The notes under the pieces: generated by a model
Databases searched by the model: none
Told to the model about the DNA's origin: nothing
The model's input: the letters and a program-made list of their open reading frames with translations, nothing else
Translations under genes and position numbers: made by a program
NCBI RefSeq assembly: GCF_004792665.1
Contig: NZ_SRZX01000004.1
Location: 248,001 to 312,000 of the forward strand
DNA length: 64,000 nucleotides
Direction: 5' to 3'
DNA from: Marinobacter orientalis
Lineage (GTDB): Bacteria > Pseudomonadota > Gammaproteobacteria > Pseudomonadales > Oleiphilaceae
Shown: piece by piece, positions 19,581 to 30,069 of the stretch
Layout of the letters: the number at the start of each line of letters is the position of its first letter
How positions within the stretch are numbered: the stretch's first letter is position 1

Positions 19581-19786
19581 GGTCGGGAGACATCCTCCGT
19601 TCAATCAGATTTGGGTTACAAAGCGGGCTGCTCAGTAAATGTCAGAACCTGCAAACTGCAGAGAAACTTATCGTTACGCAGGCTTCATGGTACCATCTGT
19701 ACCATTCAACGCGGCCTGAACATGGTGTAATCCACTACCTCTCAGGCGCCGTAGCCCTATCAGATGCAGCTTTAAGGAGCGCAAGT

Positions 19787-20971
19787 TTGGACCTTCAACT
19801 TTCCAGCCGAGTACAGGCAATCAAGCCCTCTCCCACCCTCGCAGTTACCAACAAGGCAGCAGAATTACGCGCTGCCGGCCAGGATATCATTGGCCTTGGT
19901 GCCGGCGAGCCGGACTTCGACACGCCGGATCACATCAAGCAGGCGGCTATTGAAGCCATCAATAATGGCCAGACCAAATACACCTCCGTTGATGGTACGC
20001 CCGCCCTCAAGAAGGCGATCATAGCGAAGTTCAAACGGGACAACGGGCTGGATTACGAAGCCAACCAGATCCTGGTATCAAGTGGTGGCAAACAGAGCTT
20101 TTTCAACCTTGCCCTGGCTACCCTGAACAAAGGCGACGAAGCCATTATCCCGGCTCCCTACTGGGTCTCCTACCCCGATATGGTTCTGGTGGCTGAAGGT
20201 AAACCGGTAATCATCGAAACTACCGCCGAAACCCGTTTCAAGATCACTCCGGAACAACTGGAAAACGCCATCACCGAGCGCACACGCCTGTTTGTGATCA
20301 ACAGTCCGTCCAACCCCAGCGGCATGGCCTACAGCCTGGACGAACTGAAGGCGATCGGCGAAGTGCTGAAAAAGTATCCGCAGATCATGATCGCCACCGA
20401 CGACATGTACGAGCCTATCCTGTGGACTGGTCAGCCGTTCTGCAACATCCTGAACGCCACACCGGAGCTGTATGACCGCACTTTCGTATTGAACGGCGTT
20501 TCCAAAGCCTACTCCATGACTGGCTGGCGCATCGGCTATGCCGCGGGCCCGGCAGAAATCATCGGTGCCATGAAGAAGATACAGTCCCAGAGCACCTCCA
20601 ATCCGGCATCCATTTCCCAGGCGGCCGCAGCGGCAGCCCTGGACGGCCCCCAGGATTGCGTGCAGGAGATGGTTACCGCCTTCAAGGAACGCCACGACTA
20701 CCTGGTGGAGGCCCTGAATGCTCTGCCCGGCGTCGAGTGCCTGCGGGGCGACGGCACTTTCTACGTGTTCCCGAGCTTCCAGGGTGCCATCGATACAGAC
20801 GCTGATGTCAGCAACGATGTGGAGTTTGCCGAAAAGCTGTTGAAGGAGGCCGGCGTTGCCCTGGTTCCAGGTTCCGCCTTCGGCGCACCGGGACATATGC
20901 GCCTGAGTTTTGCCACCGGTCTGGATACCCTGAAGCAGGCCATTGAGCGCCTCAAGAAGGCCCTCGGCTAA
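19787..20971 (+). CDS. Aspartate aminotransferase (class I, subgroup I-gamma type)
   Basis: A 394-residue PLP enzyme exchanging the amino group between aspartate and 2-oxoglutarate. VSKAYSMTGWRIGY gives the Schiff-base Lys240; NSPSNPSG and YTSVDGTPALK are family motifs. The start is TTG at 19787, preceded by TAAGGAG. The preferred amino acid cannot be fixed from sequence; related enzymes sometimes also use prephenate. A tRNA-Asn gene with its own promoter follows. Confidence 0.88.
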   Translation: MDLQLSSRVQAIKPSPTLAVTNKAAELRAAGQDIIGLGAGEPDFDTPDHIKQAAIEAINNGQTKYTSVDGTPALKKAIIAKFKRDNGLDYEANQILVSSGGKQSFFNLALATLNKGDEAIIPAPYWVSYPDMVLVAEGKPVIIETTAETRFKITPEQLENAITERTRLFVINSPSNPSGMAYSLDELKAIGEVLKKYPQIMIATDDMYEPILWTGQPFCNILNATPELYDRTFVLNGVSKAYSMTGWRIGYAAGPAEIIGAMKKIQSQSTSNPASISQAAAAAALDGPQDCVQEMVTAFKERHDYLVEALNALPGVECLRGDGTFYVFPSFQGAIDTDADVSNDVEFAEKLLKEAGVALVPGSAFGAPGHMRLSFATGLDTLKQAIERLKKALG

Positions 20972-20987
20972 AATTTCCGGTAAGGGG

Positions 20988-21016
20988 TTGACGAGGCGTT
21001 GGGGTAACCTTAATAT
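20988..21016 (+). promoter_or_regulatory. sigma-70 promoter of the second tRNA-Asn gene
   Basis: TTGACG (20988-20993), 17 bp and TAATAT (21011-21016), followed by a GC-rich discriminator (ACGCGCC), as expected for a growth-rate-controlled stable RNA promoter. Confidence 0.85.
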
Positions 21017-21040
21017 ACGCGCCTCGTCACATGACGACGT

Positions 21041-21116
21041 TCCCCGATAGCTCAGTTGGTAGAGCAACGGACTGTTAATCCGTTTGTCGCTGGTTCGAGC
21101 CCAGCTCGGGGAGCCA
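21041..21116 (+). tRNA. tRNA-Asn (GTT), second copy
   Basis: Identical over all 76 nt to the gene at 7112, with anticodon GTT and an encoded CCA. Unlike the first copy it is followed by a terminator. Confidence 0.97.
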
Positions 21117-21124
21117 CTATTCCG

Positions 21125-21160
21125 AAAAGCCGCTAGTCCTCTGGATTGGCGGCTTTTTTC
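21125..21160 (+). terminator. Terminator after tRNA-Asn
   Basis: AAAAGCCGC, a 15-nt loop, then GCGGCTTTTTT. It follows the tRNA CCA by about 10 bases. Confidence 0.8.
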
Positions 21161-21197
21161 GTTTCAGCTCAACCTCTTCATCCGCCTGCAACACCAG

Positions 21198-21437
21198 TAG
21201 GTCGGATTAGCGCAGCGTAATCCGACAATTGTTGCGATATCAACGCTGACCAAACAGGCGCGGCGCACCTTCCCTCCCAAAAATGTGCGGAGCCATGGAT
21301 GGCGGAGCTCAAGCGCACATGGATGTGCTTGTAGCGTTTTTTGGGAGGGAAGGGGCGCCGCGCCGTAGCAGCACATTGGAAGGCTGGCGGCGGAGCTTCA
21401 GGTATGCTGTCGGATTACGCTGCGCTAATCCGACCTA
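21198..21437. repeat. 240-bp nested inverted-repeat element (MITE-like)
   Basis: The ends are inverted copies of a 30-bp sequence that is itself palindromic: GTAGGTCGGATTAGC... at the left and ...GCTAATCCGACCTAC at the right. Inside lies a second inverted pair, GCGCGGCGCACC + TTCCCTCCCAAAAA near 21259-21284 against TTTTTGGGAGGGAA + GGGGCGCCGCGCC near 21338-21364. No coding sequence lies inside. The solitary end copy by uvrB suggests a dispersed family. It lies between tRNA-Asn and pyrF. Confidence 0.75.
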
Positions 21438-21446
21438 CATTTGGTG

Positions 21447-22160
21447 TTACCTGATGGATAACACCTCATCATGAATAGCCTCCAACGCCGCCAGAGGATC
21501 AGCAGCCTGGGTAATGGGGCGGCCGATAACCAGATAGTCTGAACCGGCTTTGATGGCATCGGTGGGGGTCATGATGCGCTGCTGGTCGTCTTTGTCGGCA
21601 GACAAGGGGCGGATACCAGGGGTGACCAGCCTGAAATCACCACCCTGCTCCATTTTTAACGTTGGAGCCTCCTGCGCCGAGCAGACAACACCGTCCAGGC
21701 CGCAGCTACGGGTCAGGGTTGCCAGGCGGGAGACCTGGGCTTCGGGGGAGTCCGTGATGCCGATACCGGCGAGCTCTTTTGAGTCCATACTGGTCAGCAC
21801 TGTGACCGCAATCAGCAACGGCCGGTCCTTGCCGAAACTCTCCAGGCGATCGCGACAGGCGGTCATCATTTTTTCGCCACCGGAAGCATGCACATTGACC
21901 ATCCATACCCCCAGGTCAGCAGCCGCGGCAACCGCAGCAGATGTGGTATTGGGAATGTCATGGAACTTCAGATCCAGAAACACCTCGAAACCGCGGCCGT
22001 GAAGTTCCCTGACCAGTCCGGGACCAGAGAGGGTGAAGAGTTCCTTGCCCACTTTCAGGCGGCATTTAGCCGGATCAAGCTGGTCGACCAGTGCCAGCGC
22101 AGGCTGGTCTGACGGAAAATCGAGGGCAACAATGATTTGGGGGTTATCGGGGCTTTGCAC
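21447..22160 (-). CDS. pyrF: Orotidine 5'-phosphate decarboxylase
   Basis: A 237-residue TIM-barrel enzyme making UMP from OMP. The catalytic [10 protein letters not shown] (Asp63, Lys65, Asp68) and the C-terminal phosphate loop with VIGRPIT are present. The start is GTG at 22160. It follows lapB in the same direction 33 bp away, the same order as in many gammaproteobacteria. Confidence 0.95.
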   Translation of the reverse strand: MQSPDNPQIIVALDFPSDQPALALVDQLDPAKCRLKVGKELFTLSGPGLVRELHGRGFEVFLDLKFHDIPNTTSAAVAAAADLGVWMVNVHASGGEKMMTACRDRLESFGKDRPLLIAVTVLTSMDSKELAGIGITDSPEAQVSRLATLTRSCGLDGVVCSAQEAPTLKMEQGGDFRLVTPGIRPLSADKDDQQRIMTPTDAIKAGSDYLVIGRPITQAADPLAALEAIHDEVLSIR

Positions 22161-22193
22161 AGTCAGTTTCCTGCAGAATGTCGTGTCATCGGA

Positions 22194-23363
22194 TTATTCA
22201 GCTTCCACACCCTGTATCGGGCGAACGGTTTCCCACTGCTTGCAACTGGGGCACAACCAGTGCAGCTGCTGCCCGGAGAAGCCACAGTTCACGCAGCGGT
22301 AAACGGGCCGATTCGCCAGTATCAGATGGCCAATGCGGCTGACCAGGCGGCCTTCATCGGTGGTCATGCCTTTTTCGTAGCCTGCCAGTTCCACCAGCCG
22401 CAGCAAGCCCCGCACACTGGGACGGACCTCCAGCTCGCGACGCAGCAGCTCGATGGCGGCCATTCTGCCCGAAGTGCGTTCAACAGACTCCACCAGCGCC
22501 AGCAGAAGGCTGGTGCTGGGCCAGGTTTCGTAGAATTTCCCGAGCTTTTTGGCGAGGCGCCCGACATCACCGTGTTCCCGCTCAAGCTTCATTAATCGGT
22601 CCACCGCCTCAGAGCCAAACTCGGGATTCTGATCAAAGACTTTCAGGCTCTGATTGGCCGCATCCTTGTAACTCCCCTGACGGACAAGAAGCTTCATCAT
22701 GATAAATGTCGCCCTGACACAGGAACTGTCGTACTCGAGCGCTTCCCTGGCCAGCTTCTGAGCCGTCCAGCGATCGTCCTGCTTAAGGGCATCCTCAGCC
22801 AGCTCACAGGTGATGTAGGCCAGCATCTTGAACATGGCCGGGTCGTGATCGCCGGCCGTCAAAGTCTGGGCTACCTGGGCGGCCTTGCCCCACTCCTTTT
22901 CCTGCTGGTACAGCTCAATCAGCTGCAGTGACGCCTTACGGCCGTATTCCCTGTCGCCCATCAGTTGCTGGAACAAGGCTTCGGCCCGGTCCAGCAGGCC
23001 CGCATACATATAATCGATGGCGAGTTCGTAGGTCACCTGCTGGGAGTAACGAGGTGGCAGTTCCGGACGAGCCAGCAGGTTCTGGTGAATCAGGATGGCG
23101 CGATCGGTCTCACCCTTGTGGCGGAAATGGGCACCAATAGACAGATGCAAACCAACCGTTTCCTTGTTGACGGCCAGGGATTGCACAAAGTTCTCTACCG
23201 CCTGGTCGGAATAGTTGGTGAACAGGAATTGCATGCGGTCTTTGACCGATTCTTCATCCGAGATGGGTGTTTTGGACCCCTCTCCCTTGTTGCTCATCCG
23301 CCCGACAAACCAGCCTGCAGCTACCGCAACTGTCAACAACAGCCACTGAAGCACTATATCCAT
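22194..23363 (-). CDS. lapB: Lipopolysaccharide assembly protein B (YciM)
   Basis: 389 residues, the length of E. coli LapB. An N-terminal membrane anchor (about residues 3-20) is followed by TPR repeats in the cytoplasm and a C-terminal rubredoxin-like zinc site, CVNCGF...LCPSC. LapB recruits FtsH to degrade LpxC and so limits LPS synthesis. Its ATG overlaps the lapA stop by one base (TAATG). Confidence 0.95.
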   Translation of the reverse strand: MDIVLQWLLLTVAVAAGWFVGRMSNKGEGSKTPISDEESVKDRMQFLFTNYSDQAVENFVQSLAVNKETVGLHLSIGAHFRHKGETDRAILIHQNLLARPELPPRYSQQVTYELAIDYMYAGLLDRAEALFQQLMGDREYGRKASLQLIELYQQEKEWGKAAQVAQTLTAGDHDPAMFKMLAYITCELAEDALKQDDRWTAQKLAREALEYDSSCVRATFIMMKLLVRQGSYKDAANQSLKVFDQNPEFGSEAVDRLMKLEREHGDVGRLAKKLGKFYETWPSTSLLLALVESVERTSGRMAAIELLRRELEVRPSVRGLLRLVELAGYEKGMTTDEGRLVSRIGHLILANRPVYRCVNCGFSGQQLHWLCPSCKQWETVRPIQGVEAE

Positions 23364-23665
23364 TAAAGCGTCCGGTCGTTCTGGGCCCTGCATTTCTCCA
23401 ATGCCTGCTCTGTTCGAGCAAGTCGTTTCTCGAGGTTACGGCGGGAAACTGATGTGCGAACGGTGGCAAGCATGGTAATCAGAACGCCGATCAGAGCGCC
23501 GATCACAAAGGACATAATAATCCATACGGCAACACCGTGGGGCTGAGTCTCGAAAAGCAGGAAATTGAGGGACACGGCCATTTGATTATTAAGGGAGAAA
23601 ACGAGTGCCACCAGAACCAGAAACAACACCAGCAGAATGATAAGGATCTTCTGTAATCCGGCCAT
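23363..23665 (-). CDS. lapA: Lipopolysaccharide assembly protein A
   Basis: A 100-residue inner-membrane protein with two transmembrane segments (about 4-24 and 45-67) and a charged coiled-coil tail (RRNLEKRLARTEQALEK). It sits upstream of and coupled to lapB, as in E. coli. The start ATG at 23665 was chosen over a longer open frame that reaches into ihfB. Confidence 0.9.
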   Translation of the reverse strand: MAGLQKILIILLVLFLVLVALVFSLNNQMAVSLNFLLFETQPHGVAVWIIMSFVIGALIGVLITMLATVRTSVSRRNLEKRLARTEQALEKCRAQNDRTL

Positions 23666-23736
23666 AGTCGCAACACTCCTGGTGGTCCTGACTGTTTCAG
23701 TCAGGACCTGGTTAAAATCTTTCCCTGTAAGGGTAA

Positions 23737-24033
23737 TCAAAAACCCTTTTTCAGGCTATCGTTAACCTGTTCCCGCAATTCCTTCCCTGGCTTGAAGTGC
23801 GGAACAAACTTAGCGGGTAACTGCACAGCTTCACCGGTTTTGGGATTCCGCCCGGTTCTGGCTGCCCGATGGTGCAGTGAAAAACTGCCAAAACCACGGA
23901 TTTCGATTCGCTGGCCATCCGCCAGTGATTGGGACATATGCTCTATGATGGTTTTCACAGCCAGTTCCACATCCTTCACTGAAAGCTGCGTCTGCTTGGA
24001 CGCAATCAGCTCTACCAGTTCAGATTTCGTCAT
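23737..24033 (-). CDS. ihfB: Integration host factor subunit beta
   Basis: A 98-residue HU-family DNA-bending protein with the IHF-beta start MTKSELVE and the beta-arm [28 protein letters not shown] split around the conserved proline. With IhfA it bends DNA at specific sites. The start is ATG 24033, spaced properly from GAGGG; the ATG three codons earlier abuts that site. It follows rpsA, the normal order. Confidence 0.96.
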   Translation of the reverse strand: MTKSELVELIASKQTQLSVKDVELAVKTIIEHMSQSLADGQRIEIRGFGSFSLHHRAARTGRNPKTGEAVQLPAKFVPHFKPGKELREQVNDSLKKGF

Positions 24034-24121
24034 TGGGCTCATCCCTCTTCACATTATTATTGGATAGCCGATTACCAGCTCCTCGTCACCAGTTTAGCCA
24101 AACCAGAAAAAAACACAAAAA

Positions 24122-24148
24122 AAACGGGCTCTTAGAGCCCGTTTTTTT
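24122..24148 (-). terminator. Rho-independent terminator after rpsA
   Basis: AAACGGGCTC, TTA-type loop, GAGCCCGTTT flanked by a long T run on one side and a long A run on the other, so it can work in either direction. It separates rpsA from ihfB. Confidence 0.88.
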
Positions 24149-24164
24149 CATACCAACCGGAAAA

Positions 24165-25859
24165 CTATTCCTTGTTGGCGTTTTGCTGCTGCATCTGTTC
24201 CTTGATGAGGTCACCGATGGTGGTCGCACCAGAGGAAGATTCAGCTGTCTTCGCGCGGACGCCTTCCAGCGCCTGCTTGTCGTCTTCAACGTCCTTGGAC
24301 TTCACGGACAGGTTGATGACGCGGTTTTTGCGGTCAATGCTGATGATCTTCGCTTCTACTTCATCGCCTTCGTTCAACGCATTGCGTGCGTCTTCAACAC
24401 GGTCGCGGCTTATTTCAGAGGCTTTCAGAACAGCTTCAACTTCGTCGTTCAGGGTAACGGTAGCTGCTTTGGCATCAACAGCGGACACCGTGCCCTTGAC
24501 AATGGAGCCCTTGTCATTCAGCTGTACAAACTCGGCGAACGGATCGCTTTCGAGCTGCTTGATGCCCAGAGAGATACGCTCACGCTCGGGATCAACAGAC
24601 AGGATGACGGTTTCAACTTCATCGCCCTTCTTGTATTCACGGACGGCTTCTTCGCCGGTCTCGTTCCAGCTGATGTCTGACAGGTGAACCAGGCCATCAA
24701 TGCCACCGTCCAGACCGATGAAGATGCCAAAGTCGGTGATCGACTTGATCTTGCCGGAAATACGGTCGCCCTTGTTGAACCTGCTGGAGAAGTCTTCCCA
24801 GGGATTGGACACACACTGCTTGATACCCAGGGAAATACGACGGCGCTCTTCGTCGATATCCAGAATCATCACTTCCACTTCGTCGCCCACCTGAACGACT
24901 TTCGATGGATGGATGTTCTTGTTGGTCCAGTCCATTTCAGACACGTGAACCAGACCTTCAACACCTTCCTCCAGCTCGGCAAAACAGCCGTAGTCTGTCA
25001 GATTGGTTACGCGTGCAGTAACCTTGGTGCCTTCCGGATAACGGCCCTTGATATCGACCCAGGGATCTTCACCCAGCTGCTTCAGACCCAGAGATACACG
25101 GTTACGCTCACGGTCGAACTTCAGTACCTTGACAGTGATCTCATCGCCCACATTGACGATTTCGCTCGGATGCTTGATGCGCTTCCAGGCCATATCGGTA
25201 ATGTGCAACAGGCCGTCAACACCACCCAGATCCACGAACGCGCCGTAGTCGGTCAGGTTCTTGACGATACCCTTGATTTCCATACCCTCGGTCAGGGTTT
25301 CCAGCAGAGCTTCACGCTCCGCACTGTTTTCAGCTTCCAGAACGGCGCGGCGGGAAACAACCACGTTGTTACGCTTCTGGTCCAGCTTGATAACCTTGAA
25401 TTCGAGTTCCTTGTTCTCCAGGTGCGCGGTATCGCGAACCGGACGAACATCTACCAGAGAGCCAGGCAGGAAGGCGCGGATGCCAGCCAGATCGACGGTG
25501 AAACCGCCCTTGACCTTGCCGTTGATAACACCTTTAACCACTTCTTCCGCTTCGAAGGACTTCTCGAGTACCTTCCAGGCTTCTGCACGCTTGGCTTTCT
25601 CGCGCGACAGACGGGTTTCGCCGAAGCCGTCTTCAACAGCGTCGAGAGCTACGTCAACAACGTCGCCAATAGCAACTTCCAACTCGCCTTTTTCGTTAAG
25701 GAACTGGGAGGCGGGGATAACGCCTTCGGACTTCAGCCCGGCGTTAACGGTGACCCAGTCATTATCGACGTCAACTACGGTCCCCTGGACGATGGAACCC
25801 GGTTGCATGTCAATGTCTTTTAGGCTTTCTTCAAAAAGATCCGCAAAGCTCTCGCTCAT
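24165..25859 (-). CDS. rpsA: 30S ribosomal protein S1
   Basis: 564 residues with six S1 (OB-fold) repeats. The two N-terminal ones bind the ribosome and the rest bind mRNA (for example [20 protein letters not shown] and [20 protein letters not shown]). It allows translation initiation on structured mRNAs. It lies downstream of cmk with 130 bp between; that gap probably has the rpsA promoter and autoregulatory leader. Confidence 0.97.
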   Translation of the reverse strand: MSESFADLFEESLKDIDMQPGSIVQGTVVDVDNDWVTVNAGLKSEGVIPASQFLNEKGELEVAIGDVVDVALDAVEDGFGETRLSREKAKRAEAWKVLEKSFEAEEVVKGVINGKVKGGFTVDLAGIRAFLPGSLVDVRPVRDTAHLENKELEFKVIKLDQKRNNVVVSRRAVLEAENSAEREALLETLTEGMEIKGIVKNLTDYGAFVDLGGVDGLLHITDMAWKRIKHPSEIVNVGDEITVKVLKFDRERNRVSLGLKQLGEDPWVDIKGRYPEGTKVTARVTNLTDYGCFAELEEGVEGLVHVSEMDWTNKNIHPSKVVQVGDEVEVMILDIDEERRRISLGIKQCVSNPWEDFSSRFNKGDRISGKIKSITDFGIFIGLDGGIDGLVHLSDISWNETGEEAVREYKKGDEVETVILSVDPERERISLGIKQLESDPFAEFVQLNDKGSIVKGTVSAVDAKAATVTLNDEVEAVLKASEISRDRVEDARNALNEGDEVEAKIISIDRKNRVINLSVKSKDVEDDKQALEGVRAKTAESSSGATTIGDLIKEQMQQQNANKE

Positions 25860-25990
25860 TATGTGTCCTATGTGATCAACGCAAGTTTACTCCGTGCTAC
25901 CAGCAACACGGTCTGTTAGTTTCAGTCCGGATCCAGCCAGTGGCTGGCCGATAACGCCGAATCCGGAATTTCAACGACAAAAAGGTGTAG

Positions 25991-26671
25991 TCAGGCCTGA
26001 CCTGCTGCGGCCATAACCCTGACTAGCACCTCTTCTATACTCAAACCTGTCGAATCAATGACTTGCGCATCATCCGCAGGCTTGAGCGGGGCGGCGGCGC
26101 GGTTCATGTCCCGCTCATCGCGCACCCGTATTTCCTCTAAAAGGGAATCAATATTAACATCGACCCCCGCCTCCTTCAACTGGCTGTGACGTCTTTGCGC
26201 ACGCTCTTCGGCACTGGCGGTCAAAAAGATCTTCACCGGTGCCTCCGGAAACACTACTGTACCCATGTCACGGCCGTCTGCCACCAGCCCCGGAGGCTTG
26301 CGGAAGTCACGCTGGCGCTGCAGCAGTGCATCGCGGACAGGCTGCATTACGGCTACTTTCGAGGCATTATCGCCACAGATTTCGGTACGTATATCTGCGG
26401 TCACATCGGTGCCACCCATTAACACCTTTGCAGGTTCGCCCGGCGGGGTCGGTTCGAATGCCACATCCAGGTTTGCTGCAAGTTCCACCAGTGCAGGCTC
26501 ATCGTCCAGTGACACACCCTGCCACTCGGCAGCCAGAGCGGTGACACGATATAGCGCACCGCTATCAAGCAGATGCCAGCCAAGCCTGCTGGCCAGCATC
26601 TGCGTGATGGTGCCCTTACCCGACCCACCCGGGCCATCCACCGTGATAACGGGAGCCCTGCTTTCAACCAT
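25991..26671 (-). CDS. cmk: Cytidylate kinase
   Basis: A 226-residue nucleoside monophosphate kinase making CDP/dCDP. The P-loop is GPGGSGKGT (13-21), the CMP-binding part has [10 protein letters not shown], and the lid region contains RDERDMNR. Its start overlaps the stop of tyrA-aroA by one base. Confidence 0.95.
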   Translation of the reverse strand: MVESRAPVITVDGPGGSGKGTITQMLASRLGWHLLDSGALYRVTALAAEWQGVSLDDEPALVELAANLDVAFEPTPPGEPAKVLMGGTDVTADIRTEICGDNASKVAVMQPVRDALLQRQRDFRKPPGLVADGRDMGTVVFPEAPVKIFLTASAEERAQRRHSQLKEAGVDVNIDSLLEEIRVRDERDMNRAAAPLKPADDAQVIDSTGLSIEEVLVRVMAAAGQA

Positions 26672-28899
26672 TATTCAGCTCCCTCGGTCGAAACCCTGAT
26701 CCCGGTGCGCTTTGCCAGCTCCACAAAATCCGGGAACGAGGTGGCGACGTTGGCACAGTCTTTCACTTCAATGTTGCCGCTGGCCCGCAGCGAAGCTACT
26801 GAAAACGCCATCGCAATCCGGTGGTCGCCGTGACTGTTAACGGTGCCACCGCCCAGGGTCTGCCCGCCGTCAATGATAATGCCGTCGGGTGTGACGGTGG
26901 TTTCCACGCCCAGAGCAGTCAGGCCGTCGGCCATCACCTGGATTCGGTCGCTTTCCTTGACGCGAAGCTCCTCCGCTCCGCGCAACACGGTTCTGCCCTC
27001 CGCGCAGACGGCAGCGATGAACAGCACCGGGAATTCGTCAATCGCCAGGGGCACCTGGTCCTCCGGAATGTCGATCCCCTTGAGGTCAGCAGAACGGACA
27101 CAGAGATCTGCAACCGGCTCACCACCGATCACCCGCTCTTCAAGGACCTCAATATTGGCCCCCATCATGCGCAGAATATTGATGACCCCAACACGAGTCG
27201 GGTTCATCCCTACATGGCGGATGGTCAACTCCGAATCCGGCGCAATACTGGCCGCAACCAGGAAAAACGCTGCCGAAGAAATATCCGCAGGTACATCAAT
27301 CGCAGTTGCGGTCAGGCGCCCGCCGCCGGTGACGCTGGCTGTCGCCATATCCCGGTGGACATGATAGCCGAAGCCTTCCAGCATCCGTTCAGTATGATCG
27401 CGGGTTGGCGCCGGCTCGGTCACAGAGGTAACACCTTCAGCATAGATCCCCGCAAGCAACAGGCACGACTTCACCTGGGCGCTGGCCACCGGCATGTCAT
27501 AGTGGATGCCAGTCAGCGTATGGCCGCCGCGGATCTTCAGTGGTGGTCGGCCACCCTCAGCCGTATCGATTACCGCACCCATGGCCCGCAACGGGTCTGC
27601 CACACGGCCCATGGGGCGTTTTGACAGACTCTCGTCGCCGGTCAGCTCGGAGTCGAAGGACTGGGCTGCAAGCAGCCCCGAAAACAGGCGCATGGCAGTT
27701 CCGGAATTGCCCAGATAAAGCGGACCACGCGGTGCCTGCAGGCCATCGATACCGACCCCGTGAATGCGGACAAATCCCTCGTCCGGACCCTCAATGGTCA
27801 CACCCATATCGCGGAAAGCCTGCAGTGTGGCAAGGCTGTCTTCCCCTTCGAGGAAACCTTTAACCTCGGTTATGCCATCGGCAAGAGCGCCCAGCATGAT
27901 GGAGCGATGGGAGATGGACTTGTCGCCCGGCACGCGGATTTCTCCGGAAATCCGGCCACCGGGCTGAAGACGGAACATTACCTGTTTCTGACTGTTTTTT
28001 GTCACGTAAGCCTGTCCTGAAAGCATTTTCGAAAAATGTTCCCGCGCCGCTTTGGCGCGACTGAAAACCCGCAGCAGGGTTGCACTGTCCTGATCGGCAA
28101 TCGCGGTGCGGAGCTGGTCCAGATCGTGAGTGAAATGGTCAATCACCCGCAGCACCGCATCGCGGTTGGAGAGAAATATATCGTGCCACATCACCGGGTC
28201 GCTGGCCGCGATCCGGGTAAAGTCACGGAAACCGCCCGCTGCATACCGGAATATGTCCAGATTCTCGTCCTCGCCGGCGAGGGTGTCTACCAGCGAGAAG
28301 GCAATCAGGTGCGGCAGGTGGCTTGTAGCCGCGAGCACTTCGTCGTGGTAGGCCACCGACATCGTAAGCACTTTGGCGCCGCAACTTTCCCAGAGCGCTT
28401 TGAGCTTCTCCAGATCCGGTTGGCTGACGTTATCCGCAGGTGTCAGGATGACCTTGTGCCCGGCGAACAGCTCGGGGTTGGCAGCCCGGATACCGCTTTT
28501 CTCGGAACCGGCAATGGGGTGGCCCGGTATCACCTTTGCCGGCAGTTCGCCAAACACCTGAACCACGTCACTGACAAAACTGGTTTTGGTACTGCCAACA
28601 TCCGTCAACACGGCGTTATTTCCGAGATGTGGCCGGATTTCCTCGAGCACGGCCCTCGTCGCCTTCACAGGCACCGCCAAAACCACCAGATCACTGCCGG
28701 CCACCGCCTCGGCGACCGAACCCGCAGCCTCATCAATAATGCCCAGTTCTTTGCCAAGCGCCAGCTCATCCGCCCGCTTGTCTGCTCCAACGACTGTCAC
28801 CGCCAGAGCATTTTCACGGATCGCCCTCGCCAGCGAACCGCCTATCAGGCCAAGGCCAATAACTGCAATACGCTGGAATAGTGGCTGGCCCACAGACAC
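26671..28899 (-). CDS. Fused prephenate dehydrogenase / EPSP synthase (TyrA-AroA)
   Basis: A 742-residue bifunctional enzyme. The N-terminal 290 residues are a TyrA-type dehydrogenase with a Rossmann [13 protein letters not shown] and [10 protein letters not shown]. The C-terminal 440 are EPSP synthase, starting [22 protein letters not shown] and containing the GNSGTAMRL motif. It supplies two steps, one before and one after chorismate. The start is GTG at 28899, with GGAG six bases upstream; it follows the hisC stop immediately. The fusion is known from Pseudomonas and relatives. Confidence 0.95.
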   Translation of the reverse strand: MSVGQPLFQRIAVIGLGLIGGSLARAIRENALAVTVVGADKRADELALGKELGIIDEAAGSVAEAVAGSDLVVLAVPVKATRAVLEEIRPHLGNNAVLTDVGSTKTSFVSDVVQVFGELPAKVIPGHPIAGSEKSGIRAANPELFAGHKVILTPADNVSQPDLEKLKALWESCGAKVLTMSVAYHDEVLAATSHLPHLIAFSLVDTLAGEDENLDIFRYAAGGFRDFTRIAASDPVMWHDIFLSNRDAVLRVIDHFTHDLDQLRTAIADQDSATLLRVFSRAKAAREHFSKMLSGQAYVTKNSQKQVMFRLQPGGRISGEIRVPGDKSISHRSIMLGALADGITEVKGFLEGEDSLATLQAFRDMGVTIEGPDEGFVRIHGVGIDGLQAPRGPLYLGNSGTAMRLFSGLLAAQSFDSELTGDESLSKRPMGRVADPLRAMGAVIDTAEGGRPPLKIRGGHTLTGIHYDMPVASAQVKSCLLLAGIYAEGVTSVTEPAPTRDHTERMLEGFGYHVHRDMATASVTGGGRLTATAIDVPADISSAAFFLVAASIAPDSELTIRHVGMNPTRVGVINILRMMGANIEVLEERVIGGEPVADLCVRSADLKGIDIPEDQVPLAIDEFPVLFIAAVCAEGRTVLRGAEELRVKESDRIQVMADGLTALGVETTVTPDGIIIDGGQTLGGGTVNSHGDHRIAMAFSVASLRASGNIEVKDCANVATSFPDFVELAKRTGIRVSTEGAE

Positions 28900-28900
28900 T

Positions 28901-30040
28901 TTAAGCTCCTTGACCGGATTCGGAGGACTGACGTTTATCCAGGGCACGAGCCAGGGACTCGATAAAACGGTCATTCTCTTCCGGCAGACCTATGGAAACC
29001 CGCAGATGCCGGGGCATGCCATAGCCGGCAATGGGTCGCACGATTACCCCCTGCTCCAGCAGGGACTGGTTGATGTCGAGGGCCTGCTCACCAACGTCCA
29101 CCGCAATAAAATTTCCGGCAGATGGAATGTAGGACAGCCCCATTTCGTCAAAGGCGGTTTCCAGCTGCTTCATACCCTCGGCATTCACATCACGGGAACG
29201 CTGCAGATACGCTTCATCGTCAAGCACCGCGGCCGCCGCTGTCAGTGCCAGATTATTCACATTAAAAGGCTGCCGTACACGGTTGAGTACATTAGCAATT
29301 TCGGCGGAACTTATACTGTAGCCAACGCGAAGGGACGCCAGCCCCCAGGCCTTGGAAAAGGTCCGGGTGACAATCAGATTGGGATAATGCTCAAGCAGCG
29401 CCACACCATCCACGTAGCCATCACCCTGCAGGTATTCACAGTAGGCTTCATCCAGAACCACCAGCACCCGCGCCGGAATCCGCTCAAGAAACGCCTCGAC
29501 AGCTTCGGCACCATGGACCGTTCCGGTAGGGTTGTTCGGGTTGGCGACGAACACCAGTTTTGTACGATCTGTTATCGCTGCCGCCATTGCATCCAGATCA
29601 TGGCCATAGCCTCTGGCAGGAACCGACACACCGGTAGCAGCAATCGCCTGGGTTACCAGTGGATAAACCGCAAAGGCGTACTGGGAAAACACCACCTCGG
29701 ACTCCTGGTCCGCAAAACACCGGGTAATGACTTCCAGGACATCGTTGGAGCCGTTACCAAGGGTAATCTGAGAGGCTTCCACGCCGAATCGGGCGGCTAA
29801 CGCCTGCTTGAGCTCAAACCCGTTACCGTCGGGATAGCGACAAAGTTCATCCAGCCCTGCCCGGACCGCTGCCAGTGCTTTCGGGCTGGGCCCCAGCGGG
29901 TTCTCATTGCTGGCGAGCTTGATGATGTTGTCAGGGTTGAGACCCAGTTCCCGCGCCAGCTCGTCAATCGGTTTGCCGGGCTGGTAGGGAGATAACGCCT
30001 GCACACCCTTGACCGCCAGACTTTGGTAATCAATCGACAT
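28901..30040 (-). CDS. hisC: Histidinol-phosphate / aromatic aminotransferase
   Basis: A 379-residue class I PLP aminotransferase. TFSKAWGLASLRVGY gives Lys230; ASNENPLGPSP and NPNNPTG are HisC signatures. Its place between pheA and tyrA-aroA suggests it acts mainly on aromatic keto acids or imidazole-acetol phosphate (the 'hisC2' position in pseudomonads); this is inference from context. Confidence 0.9.
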   Translation of the reverse strand: MSIDYQSLAVKGVQALSPYQPGKPIDELARELGLNPDNIIKLASNENPLGPSPKALAAVRAGLDELCRYPDGNGFELKQALAARFGVEASQITLGNGSNDVLEVITRCFADQESEVVFSQYAFAVYPLVTQAIAATGVSVPARGYGHDLDAMAAAITDRTKLVFVANPNNPTGTVHGAEAVEAFLERIPARVLVVLDEAYCEYLQGDGYVDGVALLEHYPNLIVTRTFSKAWGLASLRVGYSISSAEIANVLNRVRQPFNVNNLALTAAAAVLDDEAYLQRSRDVNAEGMKQLETAFDEMGLSYIPSAGNFIAVDVGEQALDINQSLLEQGVIVRPIAGYGMPRHLRVSIGLPEENDRFIESLARALDKRQSSESGQGA

Positions 30041-30069
30041 TCAACCCTTCCTCAGCTATTCGTGTTTGG

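Noticed and set aside
19600..19780. LexA box upstream of uvrB
   Set aside because: No CTGT-N8-ACAG or close variant was found between uvrB and the aminotransferase gene.
25860..25990. A riboswitch or S1 leader structure upstream of rpsA
   Set aside because: The leader is long enough, but I cannot see a defined conserved fold by eye; left as a probable promoter and leader only.
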